This document shows positions 1 through 11,881 of a stretch of DNA of 64,000 nt, in pieces (position 1 is the stretch's first letter; every line of letters starts with the position of its first letter). Below the pieces are notes generated by a model. That model was not told the origin of the DNA and searched no databases. It saw nothing but the letters and a program-made list of their open reading frames with translations. The DNA lies in NCBI GenBank assembly GCA_014925825.1, contig JACGCK010000102.1, positions 107,328 through 171,327 on the forward strand, given 5' to 3'. The DNA comes from Pholiota molesta (lineage: Eukaryota > Basidiomycota > Agaricomycetes > Agaricales > Strophariaceae). The translations under genes and the position numbers were made by a program.

Positions 1-1479
1 TCGTCGCACCAAAAGTGGATCGAGAAGCTCCAAGCTCAGAGAAAATATCCGATGAATATAAACAAGAGGACGTTCAAATAGATAACTCAGACGTTAATTC
101 AAAACTTGAACCCGTTCAAAAGGAATACGAAGAAGAACAATTCGAATGGAGAGAGGTCATACGAGGTGCCTTCAACTTTCGTCTCATACCGATGAATGAT
201 AATAATTCCAATACCTATTTTCAAGGCCTAACCGATATCCAGGCCTGGCTTACAGGATTTGGATATTTCGGTCTCCTCGTCAGCCTGTACTCTTATTCGT
301 TATTCCTGTACGTCCTATCAATGCGGGTCTCGTTCCGAATTTTTGGCATGGGTAACTCACCACCTCATATAGCCCGACCATCGTTGCTGGTCTCGGATAC
401 AAAGGCTCCGCTGCGCAACTCCACACTGGTAAGCATCCACCGGTTCATTTCATCGCCCTTGTGCCGCCATGGGCGGCTGGTTAGGGCGCATGATGTTCAC
501 ACAGACTGACATTTTTCTAGTGCCACCATACGTTCCTGCCGCTGTTCTCACAGGTGATTAGACGAGGCACTATCTCATCAATATTTCATCTCTGATACAA
601 GGCATTGATAGTTGTCGTCGCGCTTCTAAGTGACCGACTGAAATGGCGAGGACCGTTCATCTTGATATGCCTTCCTTTCGCTATCATTGGCGAGTGTCTT
701 TACCTCTGCATAGTAGCAATCCGAAGCTGACAACGATGTTCAAAAGGCTACATAATCGCTATCACAGCCGACAATAATAAGACCCGCTACATAGGAGTAT
801 TCTTCATGGCCGCTGGCGTGTTCGTTCTATTTCTATTCTTAACGCATTTGGTGTATTGATTTTCACATCTACTCTATTTTAGCTATCCTTCGGCACCTAG
901 CATCCTGTGAGTCGTCGGTCCTAGATATTATTCGTGGAGATGAGGCGCTGATTATTTCCGGGATAGCTCTATTTTACCCAATAATAGCGCCGGCCACTAC
1001 AAACGCGCAACCACGACAGCTCTACAATTAGCTATTGCTAACGCTGGGTAAGTCACTCCTCAAAGGCTCTACTCATCAATATTGCCATGCTCACCTCTTA
1101 TTAAATCCAGTGGTTTCGTGGCGACCTTTGCTTATACCCCAGGTAAGGATTCATTGCCAACGCGCAAAGCAGGCAGCGAGCTGATCATGTTGTATAGATC
1201 AAAGCCCCAAGTATATCCGTGGCCACACAATATCCCTCGCATTTGTCATACTTGCTTGGATTCTCGTCGCTTTCAACGTGTAAGTTATCATTCATTTAGC
1301 CCAAGTACAAAAGAGGTTTGTTGACGGAACCTTCTAGCCTGTACTGTCTTTGGGAAAACAAGGCTCGTAGAGAAGGTCGCCGACAAGGCAACATCACCCA
1401 ATACCAGGCCTTGGTGGATGCAGGTTTGACCCGAGCACCAATTGGCGACAGACATCCTGATTTCCGCTACACGCTATAA
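1..1479 (+). CDS. MFS transporter, allantoate permease (Dal5/TNA1-like) family, 3' part
   Basis: This is the downstream part of a major facilitator superfamily gene; its 5' end lies outside the window. It is built from many short exons. Recognisable pieces in order are an acidic N-terminal tail leading into WREVIRGAFN, the helix GLTDIQAWLTGFGYFG, LLSDRLKWRGPFILICLPF, SWLPNNSAGHYKRATTTALQ (exon junctions inferred) and the ending RHPDFRYTL before TAA at 1477-1479. This order and the C-terminal RHPDFRYTL are typical of the fungal anion:cation symporter branch, which imports allantoate, nicotinate, vitamins or other organic anions at the plasma membrane. The substrate cannot be told from sequence. 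The last third is duplicated in inverted orientation at 10970-11449. Confidence 0.75.
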
Positions 1480-1740
1480 ATGTCGATTACGAGCCTTTTC
1501 TTTATGTTGTACAGTAATGAAAATACATGAAAGTCGTGACGGTCATTACATCATGATATACAGAAAGCATGCGTCGATGAGGGTGAGGGATAGATGGGCA
1601 AGATGCAATGTCCAAGATATGTATGTGAGGAATGTAGCATGCACAGAAGAAAAGCTCATTGACGTAGAATCTGGATTCGTACAGTCAGCGCAGTGAATTG
1701 CTTTAGGGGTAACAAAACATACTTCTTATTGATCTGGAAT
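1012..1740. repeat. Left copy of a ~730 bp inverted repeat
   Basis: This segment matches the reverse complement of 10711-11449 with scattered substitutions and small indels. It contains the last exons of the MFS gene, its 3' flank and, at its right edge, a remnant of the final exon-intron-exon junction of the IQGAP gene on the minus strand (about 1660-1740). The two copies face each other across roughly 9 kb holding the AIR-like and IQGAP genes. Confidence 0.85.
1660..1740 (-). pseudogene. Relic of the IQGAP gene 3' end
   Basis: Read on the minus strand, this stretch reproduces the end of the IQGAP coding region at 10711-10795: the QINKK exon end, the roughly 50 nt last intron and the short terminal exon encoding FYVN. 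Here the terminal exon has small indels and nothing upstream is homologous, so it is only a duplicated tail. It shows that the duplicated block originally spanned a convergent IQGAP/MFS junction. Confidence 0.7.
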
Positions 1741-1889
1741 GAATGATTATTCCAAAATACAGCTCAAGCATAAGACAAAGGACAAGATAAATATGTACAT
1801 GACCTTGAAAAACATTAGTTGTCATCCCACCGCTCCAAAAAGCCAACATCAGGAAAGCATAAAGCACATGCACAACATAAAGCTCAAGT

Positions 1890-3956
1890 TTATCGTGCGA
1901 TATATCCACCTCTATATCTCGGCCCAGAGTCGTTCCGTCGTCGGTCTGAATAGTGGTTCGAGTTCGACCTATCGTCACGCCGTCTTCTGCTGTCATAGCT
2001 CCCTCTACCATCGTCTCTATCCCTGTCCCTGTCTCTGTCTCTGTCCCTATCCCTGTGACTACGCTTATGCGACCGGTCTTGGTGCGACGAATGCGATCTC
2101 GAATCGTTTCCCTCCCGCCTATCATCCCTTCCCTCCATACGGTCCAACAAACTTGGCCGCCCAGGCTCCGCTGGAGGCCCATACTGCCGCCCGGATCCCA
2201 TGGATTTCCCAAAAACGATGCCCTTCGCGGGCGCTTTCTGCGATTGCGCGGCACCCCGCCTCGCGGGGCCGGCCCGGAACGCTTCGCGGCGTTCTCGAAC
2301 CAGTTGTCGCCGCCGCCGCCGTCGTCGTCCGCGTCCTGCATCTGCCGCTCCAGCGCCGCGCGCGCTTTCACGCGCCCCTGCCGGCCGACGTGGTCCGGCG
2401 CGCCGGCGCCCCAGCCCGCTGCGGCGGTGCCCTCCCAGTCGCGCGTGCGCGGTCTGGCGGTGGCGGGTGTGCGCTCGTGGTGCGGGTCGTAGAAGGGCCC
2501 GCTGGTGACGTTGTACCGGCTGAATGCGCTGTGTTCGGCGGGGGGGCGGTCCATGTCTTGGCAGTCCTATGGGGGAAGGGTTGGTTAGGGTGTGCGGAAA
2601 AGGGGAGGGGAGTGCACGCACGTCGCCCCAGTGGCCGGCGTGGCCGCAGTAGTAGCACCATTCGTCGTCGGCGACGTAGCCTTCGCCGCCGGCGCCGACG
2701 GTGAGGTCTTTCTTTGACTGGCGGACGGAGAGGATGTGGGCTTGTTCTTCTGCGGTGAGGTATTCGTATAGGCGCCATACTGTGGGACACTCCTATGGGG
2801 GAGGGTCAGGGATGGGAGGAGGGTTGAGTTTGGGTTTACTTGCATTGGTTTTGTGGTTTGAAGATGAGCATCTGTCGCACTCTAGCTCTCGGGATGATTG
2901 GAGGGCGCGTGCTGTTCTCCGGTTGGGACAATTCTGCGGCGGAGTCAGGGAGGATGGAAGGTTGTGAAGGCAAGGTAACGTACTGCGTTTATGTGTCCCT
3001 TCATGCCACATGTGAAGCAGACTTGCTGATGGGACATGACCGAGTAGAGTGTTCGTTCCGCACACCGCAGGTCAAGCACTGATACAGGATTTTCGTCAGG
3101 AAGCAAATCAAAAAAAGAAGAGATCCGCGTCATACTATTTGGACAGTACATTGTGAGGTCTTGTGGTCACCTTCCGCTCCACAGTTTTTGCATACCGTTC
3201 GGTTGAGGACTGTAGTTTCATCGGGAGCCTCGTCGTAATATCGTAGCGTAGGCTTGAGAGAGAGTCAATTCCCCAGGACAATGCAATTTGTAGTAAAAAT
3301 GGACTGACCCTGGAATCCTCATAGTCCAAATAATTGATGAAGTCCTCATCCTCATCCTCCCCCTCTTCCAATGGTTGAATAATCTCCACCGGGGTGCTCC
3401 CTAGTACAGTAACATGTGGTGGGACAAGTAATTTTGTCGGTGTTGCGGTTTCTGTGGATGGATCCGATGGCAATGGTGTGGCAGGAGCAGCGGAGATGAT
3501 CGAGGAGGAAATAGGCGCTGGCGCCACATCGACGAAGAAGAGATCCTGATCCTGCACATCTGGCTTATCGTCGCGCTCTGTCTCCTTCCTTTCCTCCCTT
3601 CGTTTGTCCTTTCTCTCCTCCCTGCGTGTGCGCCGGCTGGCATGCTCGTTGTCCTCGGTCGCGGGATCTTCGTCTCGATCGCGTTTCCGTTTTGCCCGTG
3701 CTCCGTCGGTTCAGCTGTCGTTCTTCGGACGCAGCGCGGGATTCACGCGCATCGGCGTCCTGTGCTGCGTTGGGGTTCAGCGAGGACCGCTTCGAGCGTC
3801 TTTTCTTCCTCTTGCGCGCCGGGGCATCCTGCGGTGACGAGTTTTGCTCAGAGGGCGAGGCTACTGGCTGTTCGGGAGGATCGGGTCTGAGGCGGGGGAG
3901 GTCGTGCGCTGCGGATGTGGGCTGGTCAGGTCGATGATTTCGACGACGTCTGACAT
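1890..3956 (-). CDS. Zinc-knuckle RNA-binding protein, Air1/Air2-like (TRAMP complex)
   Basis: The ATG at 3954-3956 opens MSDVVEIIDLTSPHP, followed by a charged, low-complexity N-terminus with KRKKRRSKRSS and an acidic EEGEDEDEDFINYLDYEDS. A series of CCHC knuckles follows, split by introns: CLTCGVRNEHSTRSCP, CFTCGMKGHINANCP, LECDRCSSSNHKTNECP and, after a linker with CPTVWRLYEYLT, WCYYCGHAGHWGDDC. The C-terminus is an Arg/Asp/Ser tail with alternating RD dipeptides, ending GGYIAR. This architecture matches the Air1/2 (ZCCHC7) subunits that deliver nuclear RNAs to the exosome through TRAMP. The frame changes near 2255-2265 in a GC-rich stretch (from ...GPAPRGG to ...APAKGIVFGKS), probably a one-base error or a real frameshift. 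Introns near 2950-3000, 2795-2860 and 2560-2620 have good GT-AG ends. Confidence 0.75.
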
Positions 3957-4374
3957 TGGTATATGCCCGGGATGTGTGGGGATGGGGATGGGAGGAGGGA
4001 AGGCGGACACGCCGATCCCAAGTTTGGTTGCGCGAGAACGGTGATGCATATTTGGGTTAGGTAAGCAGTAAAATTGGCATTGTGCGGGCCGTGCATCTCC
4101 GGCGATAACTTAACACTTCACCAGACGGGCGCAGCAGCGCGCTGAGCGGTTTTTGAGCTCAGGACTAGAACTCATTTGTATGTCGTTTGAGCTTCTGTGT
4201 CAAAATAATTTTCAAGTAATGTGTGGATTCACTGAACAAAGCAATGAATGTCTCTGATAGGGGCGATGGCGATGGTTGGCATAGCACGTGACGTAACATA
4301 ACTGGTGTCCTTGGCCTGGGTGCCCTTTGCCTCTGCGCTCATCTCCCTGCCCGACAAGCATGCCCTAGACGCGA
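3957..4374. promoter_or_regulatory. Shared divergent promoter region of AIR-like and IQGAP genes
   Basis: About 420 bp separate the two divergent start codons. No convincing ORF is present on either strand. It must hold the promoters of both genes; no TATA box or other named element stands out. Confidence 0.5.
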
Positions 4375-7300
4375 ATGGACCGCTCCAACTCTCTCTCCTC
4401 AAACCCCGCAAATGGCCCCAAATCTCCAGGCCCCTCCGGCCCCTTTGCCTACCAGACGCGCCTGCTCGAACGCACCTCCTCCCGCCGCGACGCCGCATCC
4501 CTCTCCCGGAGCAACTCCCAGTCCAGCATCAGCCTGCTCACGAACACCACGGCTCCTCGGTGGCGTCTGTCCCGCACCGCCGATGGACGCCCTCCCATCG
4601 CCCCGCGAGCAGCTTGGACATCGTGAGAGGACGGTGGGAAGAACGCTCCCGGGAGGCGCTCGTCGACGACAGCCATAGAGCCTCGGTCTCGTCGAGTCCG
4701 CTCAAGGATGCCCAACGAGCTCTCTCCGAATGCGACGTCGTCGAGTACTGGGAGCACGTCTACATCGTCTGATAATCAGTACCGTGATCGGCCACTCACC
4801 CCGACATCGTCCATCCCGACGAGGGAGGCGTATACCACCCCCAAATACCTCAAACGACAAACGATGCCCGCGCCCATTATCACGTCGCCGCTCTCCCCCA
4901 ACTCGACGGGCATTGTGGTCGAGGCCGATTCCCATTTGTCATCTACCCCCCATCGAATACACATACCCGTTCTGGGATCGCCAACGAAGCCATCCTGGCG
5001 CGTCGATACCGAGAAGAGACTCGCGTCGCCGACAAGTACCAGCACTCCGCTCAAGCCAACGTCGCCGAACGCGCTCAATTCGCGGCCGATCACTACATAC
5101 ACCACCGCACCCAAAGAGCGCAAACGCTCGATTCCACGGCTAGCTGGACGCCATCGTCCAGCAGGCAGAAGACGGAGCCACCAACGCCCTCGTCCAGTAG
5201 GCAGAGACGGAGCCCTCCACCCAGCACCAATATCTCCCTCAAAATCCGATGCGCACAAACCGCTGCCCAGCATCTTCGTGTCCAGTCGTCTACCACCGAA
5301 CCCAGCGCTCAAAGCCCGCCATCAACCGATCAACGTCAGGCCACTGTCTAGAACCGGCTCGATCTCCAGCTTTCGCGATCTGCACAAGCAGAACTCACCG
5401 ACCAAGGCCGCGCCCCCTCGGTAATGAACCCAACCCCTTATCGCAGCTCGTATATGGCGAGCAGGAAGGCGATTCGTATGTCGAGGCGCTGTCAGCTACA
5501 GGTAAGCCGAAGCTCGGACGCCACCTCCCGAGGATCGCGAGTGGAGACGCGGACGAGACGTGGGAGGAAGACGCGAACCGCCCCGCCGCTGCCCCGCCGA
5601 AGAAGCCAGACGAGCCCCGCACGAGACGGATGGAAAGAGAGAAGCGGTGGCGGGAGCGGGAGGAGAAGATCGCGGCGGAGCGGCAGACGGTGGCGCCGTC
5701 GGGGCTGCTGTCGGGCGACGGCGCGGCGGGCGTCGCGGGGCTGCCTGGCCGGATCTCGCTCAAGGCGCCGAATCTGGGCGTCCCGACGCCGTCGTCGCGC
5801 CTGCTGGGCGGGTCGTGGGCGGACAAGCAGCGGCATATGTTGCATGCGTACGAGTATCTGTGTCACGTTGGCGAGGCGCAGCAGTGGATTGAGGGGTGTT
5901 TGGGGGAGGAGCTGGGGTTTGGGGTCGTGGAGATGGAGGATGGGTTGCGGAATGGTGTGGTGCTTGCGCGGCTTGTGAGGGTTTTCCAGGGTGAAGCGTC
6001 TGTGAGGAGGATTTACGAGGTATGTTTCTTGCTTTGTTTGCATGGCTGGGTTTGAGACGAGTGTCAATCAGGATGCGAAATTGGATTTCCTCTACTCGGA
6101 TAATATCAATCACTTCTTTAGATTTGTTCGCGAAGTTGGGTTGCCAGAGGTGAGTTGCTATCCATTTTATGTTAGCTTCGTGTCTGAACTCTGTGTTATA
6201 GGGCTTCATATTCGAACTCACTGATCTTTATGCAAAGAAAAATCTCCCCAAAGTTATCTACTGTATCCACGCGCTCAGGTAATAAATAGTCATGATAATT
6301 CTGCTCCTTTATTGATTTGAATCTATTGAATAGCCATCTCCTCGCTCGCCGTGGCATGGCTTCGCGCATAGGCAACCTCCTGGGCCAGCTCCACTTCTCC
6401 GATGACCAGTTGCAACAGACTCAGAAAGGGTTGAAGGAAGCAGGCGTGGCAATGCCTAATTTCGGTAACGTTGGACGAGAACTGGCAAAGGAGATCAATG
6501 AAGAGCCCGAAGTGAGGAAGAAACCGAAGAAGAACGTGAGTCCGGATGATAACCTACCTTACAATCCCGATATAATGTTTCGAATAGGCCGTGATAGGAT
6601 GCTGCTTGAGAACGAAGCGTCTATTATCGCTATGCAAGCGCGCGCCCGTGGATTCCTTGCCCGAAAGGAACTCGCCTTCTTCAAGACAAGGATACATCTC
6701 GCAGAGCGGCATATCGCCAAATTCCAGACCCACGCGAAGGGCGCCCTGATCCGGAGACACATTTCAGCCCAACGACGCGCCCGGAACAGTATGGTTCCCT
6801 GGGCGATTGCGCTGCAGGCCCGCGCGCGCGGTGCGCTCGTCCGGCGGCGCTGGCGGCGCACCTGCGCGCCCTCAGGAGCGCCGTGGGCGCCATCGTCAGA
6901 GTCCAGGCGCAGGTCCGCGGCGTGCTCCAGCGCCGCCGGTACAGCCGCCTGAAGGCCGCCCTGCGCAAGATCAGCTTCCCGACGCAGCGCCTGCAGGCCG
7001 CGTCGCGCGGACACCTGCTCCGGCGCTCGCAGAAGGAGCTCACGAAGTCGTTCTTTCGGCCCCGGATCGGGTTGGCGGTCGTGTCCTTCCAGGCGCGCGC
7101 GCGCGGGGCGCTGGTGCGGCTGCAGGTGCAGCAGCGTCTGCGCGCGCTGGATCGCGTGGAGGACAGCATTGTCGCGCTGCAGGCGCACTGCGGGGGCTGA
7201 TCATGCGGCGGCGGCTGCGCTCGCAGCTGCGGAAGCTGGAGGACGTGACGCATATTGTGGTGTCGATCCAGGCGGCGGTGCGGACGTATCTGGCGCGGAA

Positions 7301-10300
7301 GCGGCTGCTGATGCTCATCGCGGGCTGCGGAAGGCGACGGGCGTGGTCGTTGCCCTGCAGGCGCGCGCGCGAGCGAATTTGATCCGGCAGAAGCACGAGA
7401 GCATCAACAAGGCGCTGATGAACGTGCAGACGGCCAAGTCCGTGGGGCGGCTGCAGGCGCTGGCGAAGGCGTCTCTTGTGCGCAAGCAGCATCGCGAGCT
7501 GGACAAGAAGCTGGACGTGGCGCTGCCGGATGTGATTGGGCTGCAGGCGACTGCGCGCGGCGCGCTGGTCCGCGAGGAGTACTTTGCGTGGCGGGACCAC
7601 TTGCGTCGGAACCAGCATGTGGCGACGCTGCTGCAGGCGTTGCTGCGCGGTGCGCTGCAGCGCCGCGCGTTCCGCGTCAAGATGGAGTACTACCGCGCGA
7701 ATCTGAGCAAGGTCGTCAAGATCCAGTCGCTCTTCCGCGCCAAGGAGACGCGCGAGCAGTACCGCCAGCTGACGCTGGGCAAGAACGTGACGGTGGGGAC
7801 GATCAAGAACTTCGTGCACCTGTTGGACGACTCCGAGGCGGACTTCCAGGACGAGATCAAGGTCGAGCGGCTGCGGAAGAGGGTGGTGGAGAATATCAGG
7901 GAGAACCAGGTGCTGGAGAATGATATCCACGATCTGGACACGAAGATCGCGTTGGCGATTCAGAACTTGAAGAGCACGGAGGATGTGATCAAAGCGCGTC
8001 GGCGGCACGGAGGAGAGAGTGCGGCGCAGCAAGCTGCCCGCGCGTCGCTCCTCGCCGCGCATGGCGATCCGTTCTCCGGGCCGAATACCCTCGACCAGGA
8101 CGCGCGCCGTAAGCTTGATCTGTACCAGCAGCTCTTTTACCTCCTCCAGACCCGGGGCGAATATTTGAGCAAGCTCTTCGTCCGCCTGTCGATGGACGAG
8201 AAGCTAGAAGGCAGTCGTCGGTTTACTGAGCGCGCTGTGTTGACGCTATTCGGATATGGCCAAGATCGGAGGGAGAATTTCCTGCTACTGAAGTTGTTTC
8301 ATGTATGTCTTATTCATCCATATCGCGTGGGTTTACTGTGAGCACTGATGGGTTGGCCGTGTAGCTTGCTATTCGCCAGGAGATTGCCAATGTGCCCACG
8401 ATTGACGCAGTGCTGTCTGGACACCCTATGTATCTCAATATTGCAGTGCATTATGTCCGGCCCCGCCAGGTTACGTATGTGCGGGATGCCTTACAGTCGA
8501 CCATCCGCGAGCTTGTCAATGCAGATGACTTGGATCTTGAAGCGGACCCTTCTGTAGTACGCCAGTTTCTGTCTCCTGCTAGAGATGGCGTTCTTACTTT
8601 GTTTGGTTAGATCCATAAAGCCCGGATCGAAGTTGAGGAAATGCGATCAGGTAAAATAAGCGACATTCCCAAAGAATTGCCTTTCCGAGATGCGGTCAGT
8701 GACCCGGATACACGCGCCATTTACATTCGTCGTACGTCAATATTCGTCCCTCACGAGTTCAATATGAGTAATTTCTGTTGGCAGATTTGCAAATTCTTCA
8801 GTGGTGGACGGAAGCGTTCATCAATGCTATTGTCCAATCTACCAAGAAGATGCCTTATAGCATGCGATATCTCGCACGGGAGACTCTGTTGGCCTTAAGA
8901 GTTAGTGGTTCGTATGTGAAGTTCACAACAATCACTCATGAGCTTTTCTAGGAAAAATTCCCTGGTGCTTCTGAAGAGAAGTATGGAGCATGTATTGCCA
9001 GATTGGTGTTTTACCGCTACATCAATCCCGCCTTACTGTAAGTGAAACCATGTCCCTCCGTTGAACATCTTGATCAACTATTTATGTACAGGGCCCCGAG
9101 ATGTTTGATATTGTCCCAAAAAATGTCAGCATTGCAACTGGGAAGAAGAATCTTTCGCAGATCGCGAAGGTGCTAGGTCAGATTACCAGCGGCGTGGAGT
9201 TCGATAACGATAAGCCAAGTTATATCCCATCAATGACTTTGTTAGAAATGCTATCGCGCAGTTGTCGAATTGGTTTATTCAAGGTGTGCCAAATTCTATA
9301 TTTTATAATCTATGCAGCTCAATTCTCCAATCCAGTTGCCGACGTACCCGATGCGGAGACGCAATTTCATGCCCATGAATTCATGGATGCTACTGTCCAG
9401 CCCAAACCTATTTACATCTCCCCAAATGAGATCTACACCATTCATTCTCTCCTTCTGCAACAACAAGAATTTTTGGTTTGAAATCTATTATATGAGGAGA
9501 AAAATCGCTTATTGACCCTCATTCTAGGCGCCTCCCCAAGATGACCCCTTGAGAGTAATTCTCGCTGAACTTGGCGGAATCCCACATCCAGACAACGAAG
9601 AGTTGAAAGACGCTCGTGATACAGCTATTACCCTTGAACTTACTAATCGTTTGCTCACGTTGAAGGTTGTTCTCACTCGTTATTTCTAAGGATTTTACTG
9701 ATTCTTTAATGTAGATCCTCATGCCGAAGAAAAGACACTCTGGGTACAAGCCAAACGCGGAGTGCTGGCTATTCTTCGAGTGCAACCAGCCCAAGATCTA
9801 CTAGAATCACTCATGCGCCCAGTCACTGAAAACGATGAGATACTTTGGGAGGACATCCTTGATGCCGAGATCGAAAACGAGTTGCGCCAGATGCCACGGC
9901 GTCAGCCGTCACAAGTAGCCGCCGATGCAGCTTATCGTTTGGAAGATATCCGATCGTATGTCTGATCTCGCGTCACTCCATGTATAACGTTCAAGCTAAT
10001 ATTGCCACTAGGTTGAAATTCGCCGCGGTCAAGGCTCTCGCGATCCAGAATTTACTCGAGCTCGAGAAACAGAACAAGATCACCCGCGAAGACGGCTTCC
10101 AAGGCATTCTCAATGCAATTGCCGGGGATGTACGAAGTAAACATAGGAAGCGCCTGCAACGCCAGCAAGAGATGGAGAGCATGAACGAGGCATTGCGACA
10201 ACTTGCGGAACGCAAGAAATACCTGGAAGAACAAATGGATACTTACCATAGCTTCTATGCAGAGACTCATATAAGCACCATGGCGAAGGGTAAAGGGTCT

Positions 10301-10795
10301 GTTTTCGTCCCTTTGTTGATCGTCTACAAGAAATTGATTCCTTTCTTCCCACCAGAAAGCGTCCTCCTCTTCCTTTAGCAAGCAGTGGTCCCATCTTCGC
10401 GACCTTCAAAGGACAGGCCAGCTCCACAATTTGGATCATTCCTATACTCGGCTAAGAAGCTTTATGACCGAGGCATCCTTCTATCTATTGACCAATTTTC
10501 CCCTCGTCAATTCGACAAGCTGCAAATAACGATGTCATCGAATCTACCTGGAGTGTTCCACCTCTCGCTTGAATCGACATTGTTGGGCGTTACTTCCCGA
10601 ATTGCTTCTGAAGATATCCGAATGGAAGATCTGTTGCAGGCGAAATACGAGAAACGTCCATCCTTCGCTCTTTTCGATGGGAAGGTCAAGGTCAATTTTG
10701 AGCGGTTCCTATTCCAGATCAATAAGAAGTACGTTTCATTACCCCTAAAGCAATTCACTGCGCTGACTGTACAATCCAGATTCTACGTCAATTGA
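4375..10795 (+). CDS. IQGAP family protein (Rng2/Iqg1-like), CH - IQ repeats - RasGAP - RasGAP_C
   Basis: This is a long multi-exon gene. The Ser/Pro-rich N-terminus starts MDRSNSLSSNPANGPK. A calponin-homology domain lies at about 5815-6500 (SWADKQRHMLHAYEYL, RNGVVLARLVRVFQG, VIYCIHALSHLLARRG). A long IQ-repeat rod follows at about 6620-7760, with repeated LQARARGALVRR-type units. The RasGAP-related domain is at about 8150-9300 (RRENFLLLKLFH, LVFYRYINPALLAPE) and the RasGAP_C domain at about 10420-10795 (GSFLYSAKKLYDRGI, INKKFYVN). IQGAPs scaffold actin, myosin and calmodulin at the cytokinetic ring, and their RasGAP-like domain is generally thought not to stimulate GTP hydrolysis. The last intron is 10729-10779. 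Frame breaks occur near 4555, 4700, 5140, 5235, 5400, 6845, 7190 and 7326; the last three each look like one missing base in a GC-rich run. The gene is therefore probably functional but badly read here. Confidence 0.85.
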
Positions 10796-11449
10796 GCTTT
10801 CTTCTGTGCATGCTACATTCCTCACATACATATCTTGGACATTGCATCTTGCGCATCTATCCCTCACCCTCATCGACGCATGCTTTCTGTATATCATGAT
10901 GTAATGACCGTCACGACTTTCATGTATTTTCATTACTGTACAACATAAAGAAAAGGTCGTAATCGACATTCATAGCGTGTAGCGGAAATGAGGGTGTCTG
11001 TCGCCAATTGGTGCTCAGGTTTACCTGCGTCCACCAAGCCTGGTAGTGGGTGATGTTGCCTTGTTGGCGACCTTCTCTGCGAGCCTTGTTTCCCAAATAC
11101 AGTACAATCTAGAAGGTCCGTCAACAAACTTCCTTTGATACATTGGCCTAGAAGAATAGCTTACACGTTGAAACTGAAGCGACGAGAATGAATCCATGCA
11201 AGTATGACAAATGCGAGGGATATTGTGTGGCCACGGATATATTTGGGACTTTGATCTATAAACATGATCAGCTCGCTGCCTGCTTTGCGCATTGGCAATG
11301 AATTAATGAATCCTTACCTGGGGTATAAGCAAAGGTCGCCACGAAACCACTGGGATTTAATAAGATGTGAGCACGCAAGTATCGAGGAGTAGAACTTTCG
11401 AGGAGTGGCTTACCCAGCATTAGCAATAGCTAATTGTAGAGCTGTCGTG
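10711..11449. repeat. Right copy of the ~730 bp inverted repeat
   Basis: This is the reverse-complement partner of 1012-1740. It starts inside the last coding stretch of the IQGAP gene and ends inside an MFS exon at about 11449, where similarity stops abruptly. The IQGAP end here is complete and in frame, so this copy supplies the functional IQGAP terminus, while the left copy supplies the functional MFS terminus. Confidence 0.85.
10970..11449 (-). pseudogene. Truncated second copy of the MFS transporter 3' end
   Basis: On the minus strand this encodes the same C-terminal pieces as the gene at 1-1479 (GGFVATFAYTP, LYC.WE, GNIT.YQA, ending RHPHFRYTL then TGA at 10970-10972). The homology begins inside an exon with no upstream transporter sequence. 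The copy also has a one-base loss in an A-run relative to the other copy, which breaks the frame. It is a non-functional fragment carried along by the inverted duplication. Confidence 0.75.
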
Positions 11450-11881
11450 ATCCTCAGTAACACCCCAATGCCCAATGCTCTTGCAGTGTTTCTGTAAATC
11501 ATGATATCAACTTAACCGTTCTGTTCACCACTCTGCTGGTAAAGCCATTACAATATCATCATTGGAAGTAATCATAGCAAGTAAAATACATACAAGGTAG
11601 ATTATTACCCATAGACCATGTCCTCTTTCACTATAATATTGCACTGTGCAGAGAAGTAAGCTATATAATCTAAATAATCGACCACACCGACTTTGAAGTC
11701 AGTGTCGAAAATTCGTCACTCCTTTTCGGCACTAATCACCTGCTCACGCTGCGGCCAGGTTCAACTTACTATTTCCCACCAATGTCATCTTCTACTCACT
11801 TATCCATCTGCACCAGTGACTGGGCGATCATACCCCACAACTTGCTATTTCCGATACAAACTCTTTTCTGAGCCCTACAGT
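11450..11881. promoter_or_regulatory. 5' flank of F-box-like copy A, conserved with other copies
   Basis: There is no ORF here. From about 11620 the sequence is homologous (reverse complement) to the flank upstream of copy C (24392-24660) and, more weakly, of copy B (27336-27620). It includes an imperfect inverted repeat at about 11683-11706 (arms CACCGACTT and AAGTCAGTG). The duplications that produced the family therefore included promoter DNA. Confidence 0.5.

Noticed and set aside
2020..2060. CTGTCCCTGTCT repeat as a microsatellite of interest
   Set aside because: It is the coding repeat for the alternating Arg-Asp tail of the AIR-like protein.
1953..2790. Several overlapping long ORFs on both strands of the GC-rich stretch
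   Set aside because: They are shadows of the AIR-like gene tail; only the minus frames give zinc-knuckle and RD-rich sequence with proper neighbours.
5249..7400. Programmed frameshifting as the cause of the many frame changes in the IQGAP gene
   Set aside because: The changes are numerous, occur at different GC runs, lack a common slippery site and also occur in unrelated genes; missing bases explain them better.
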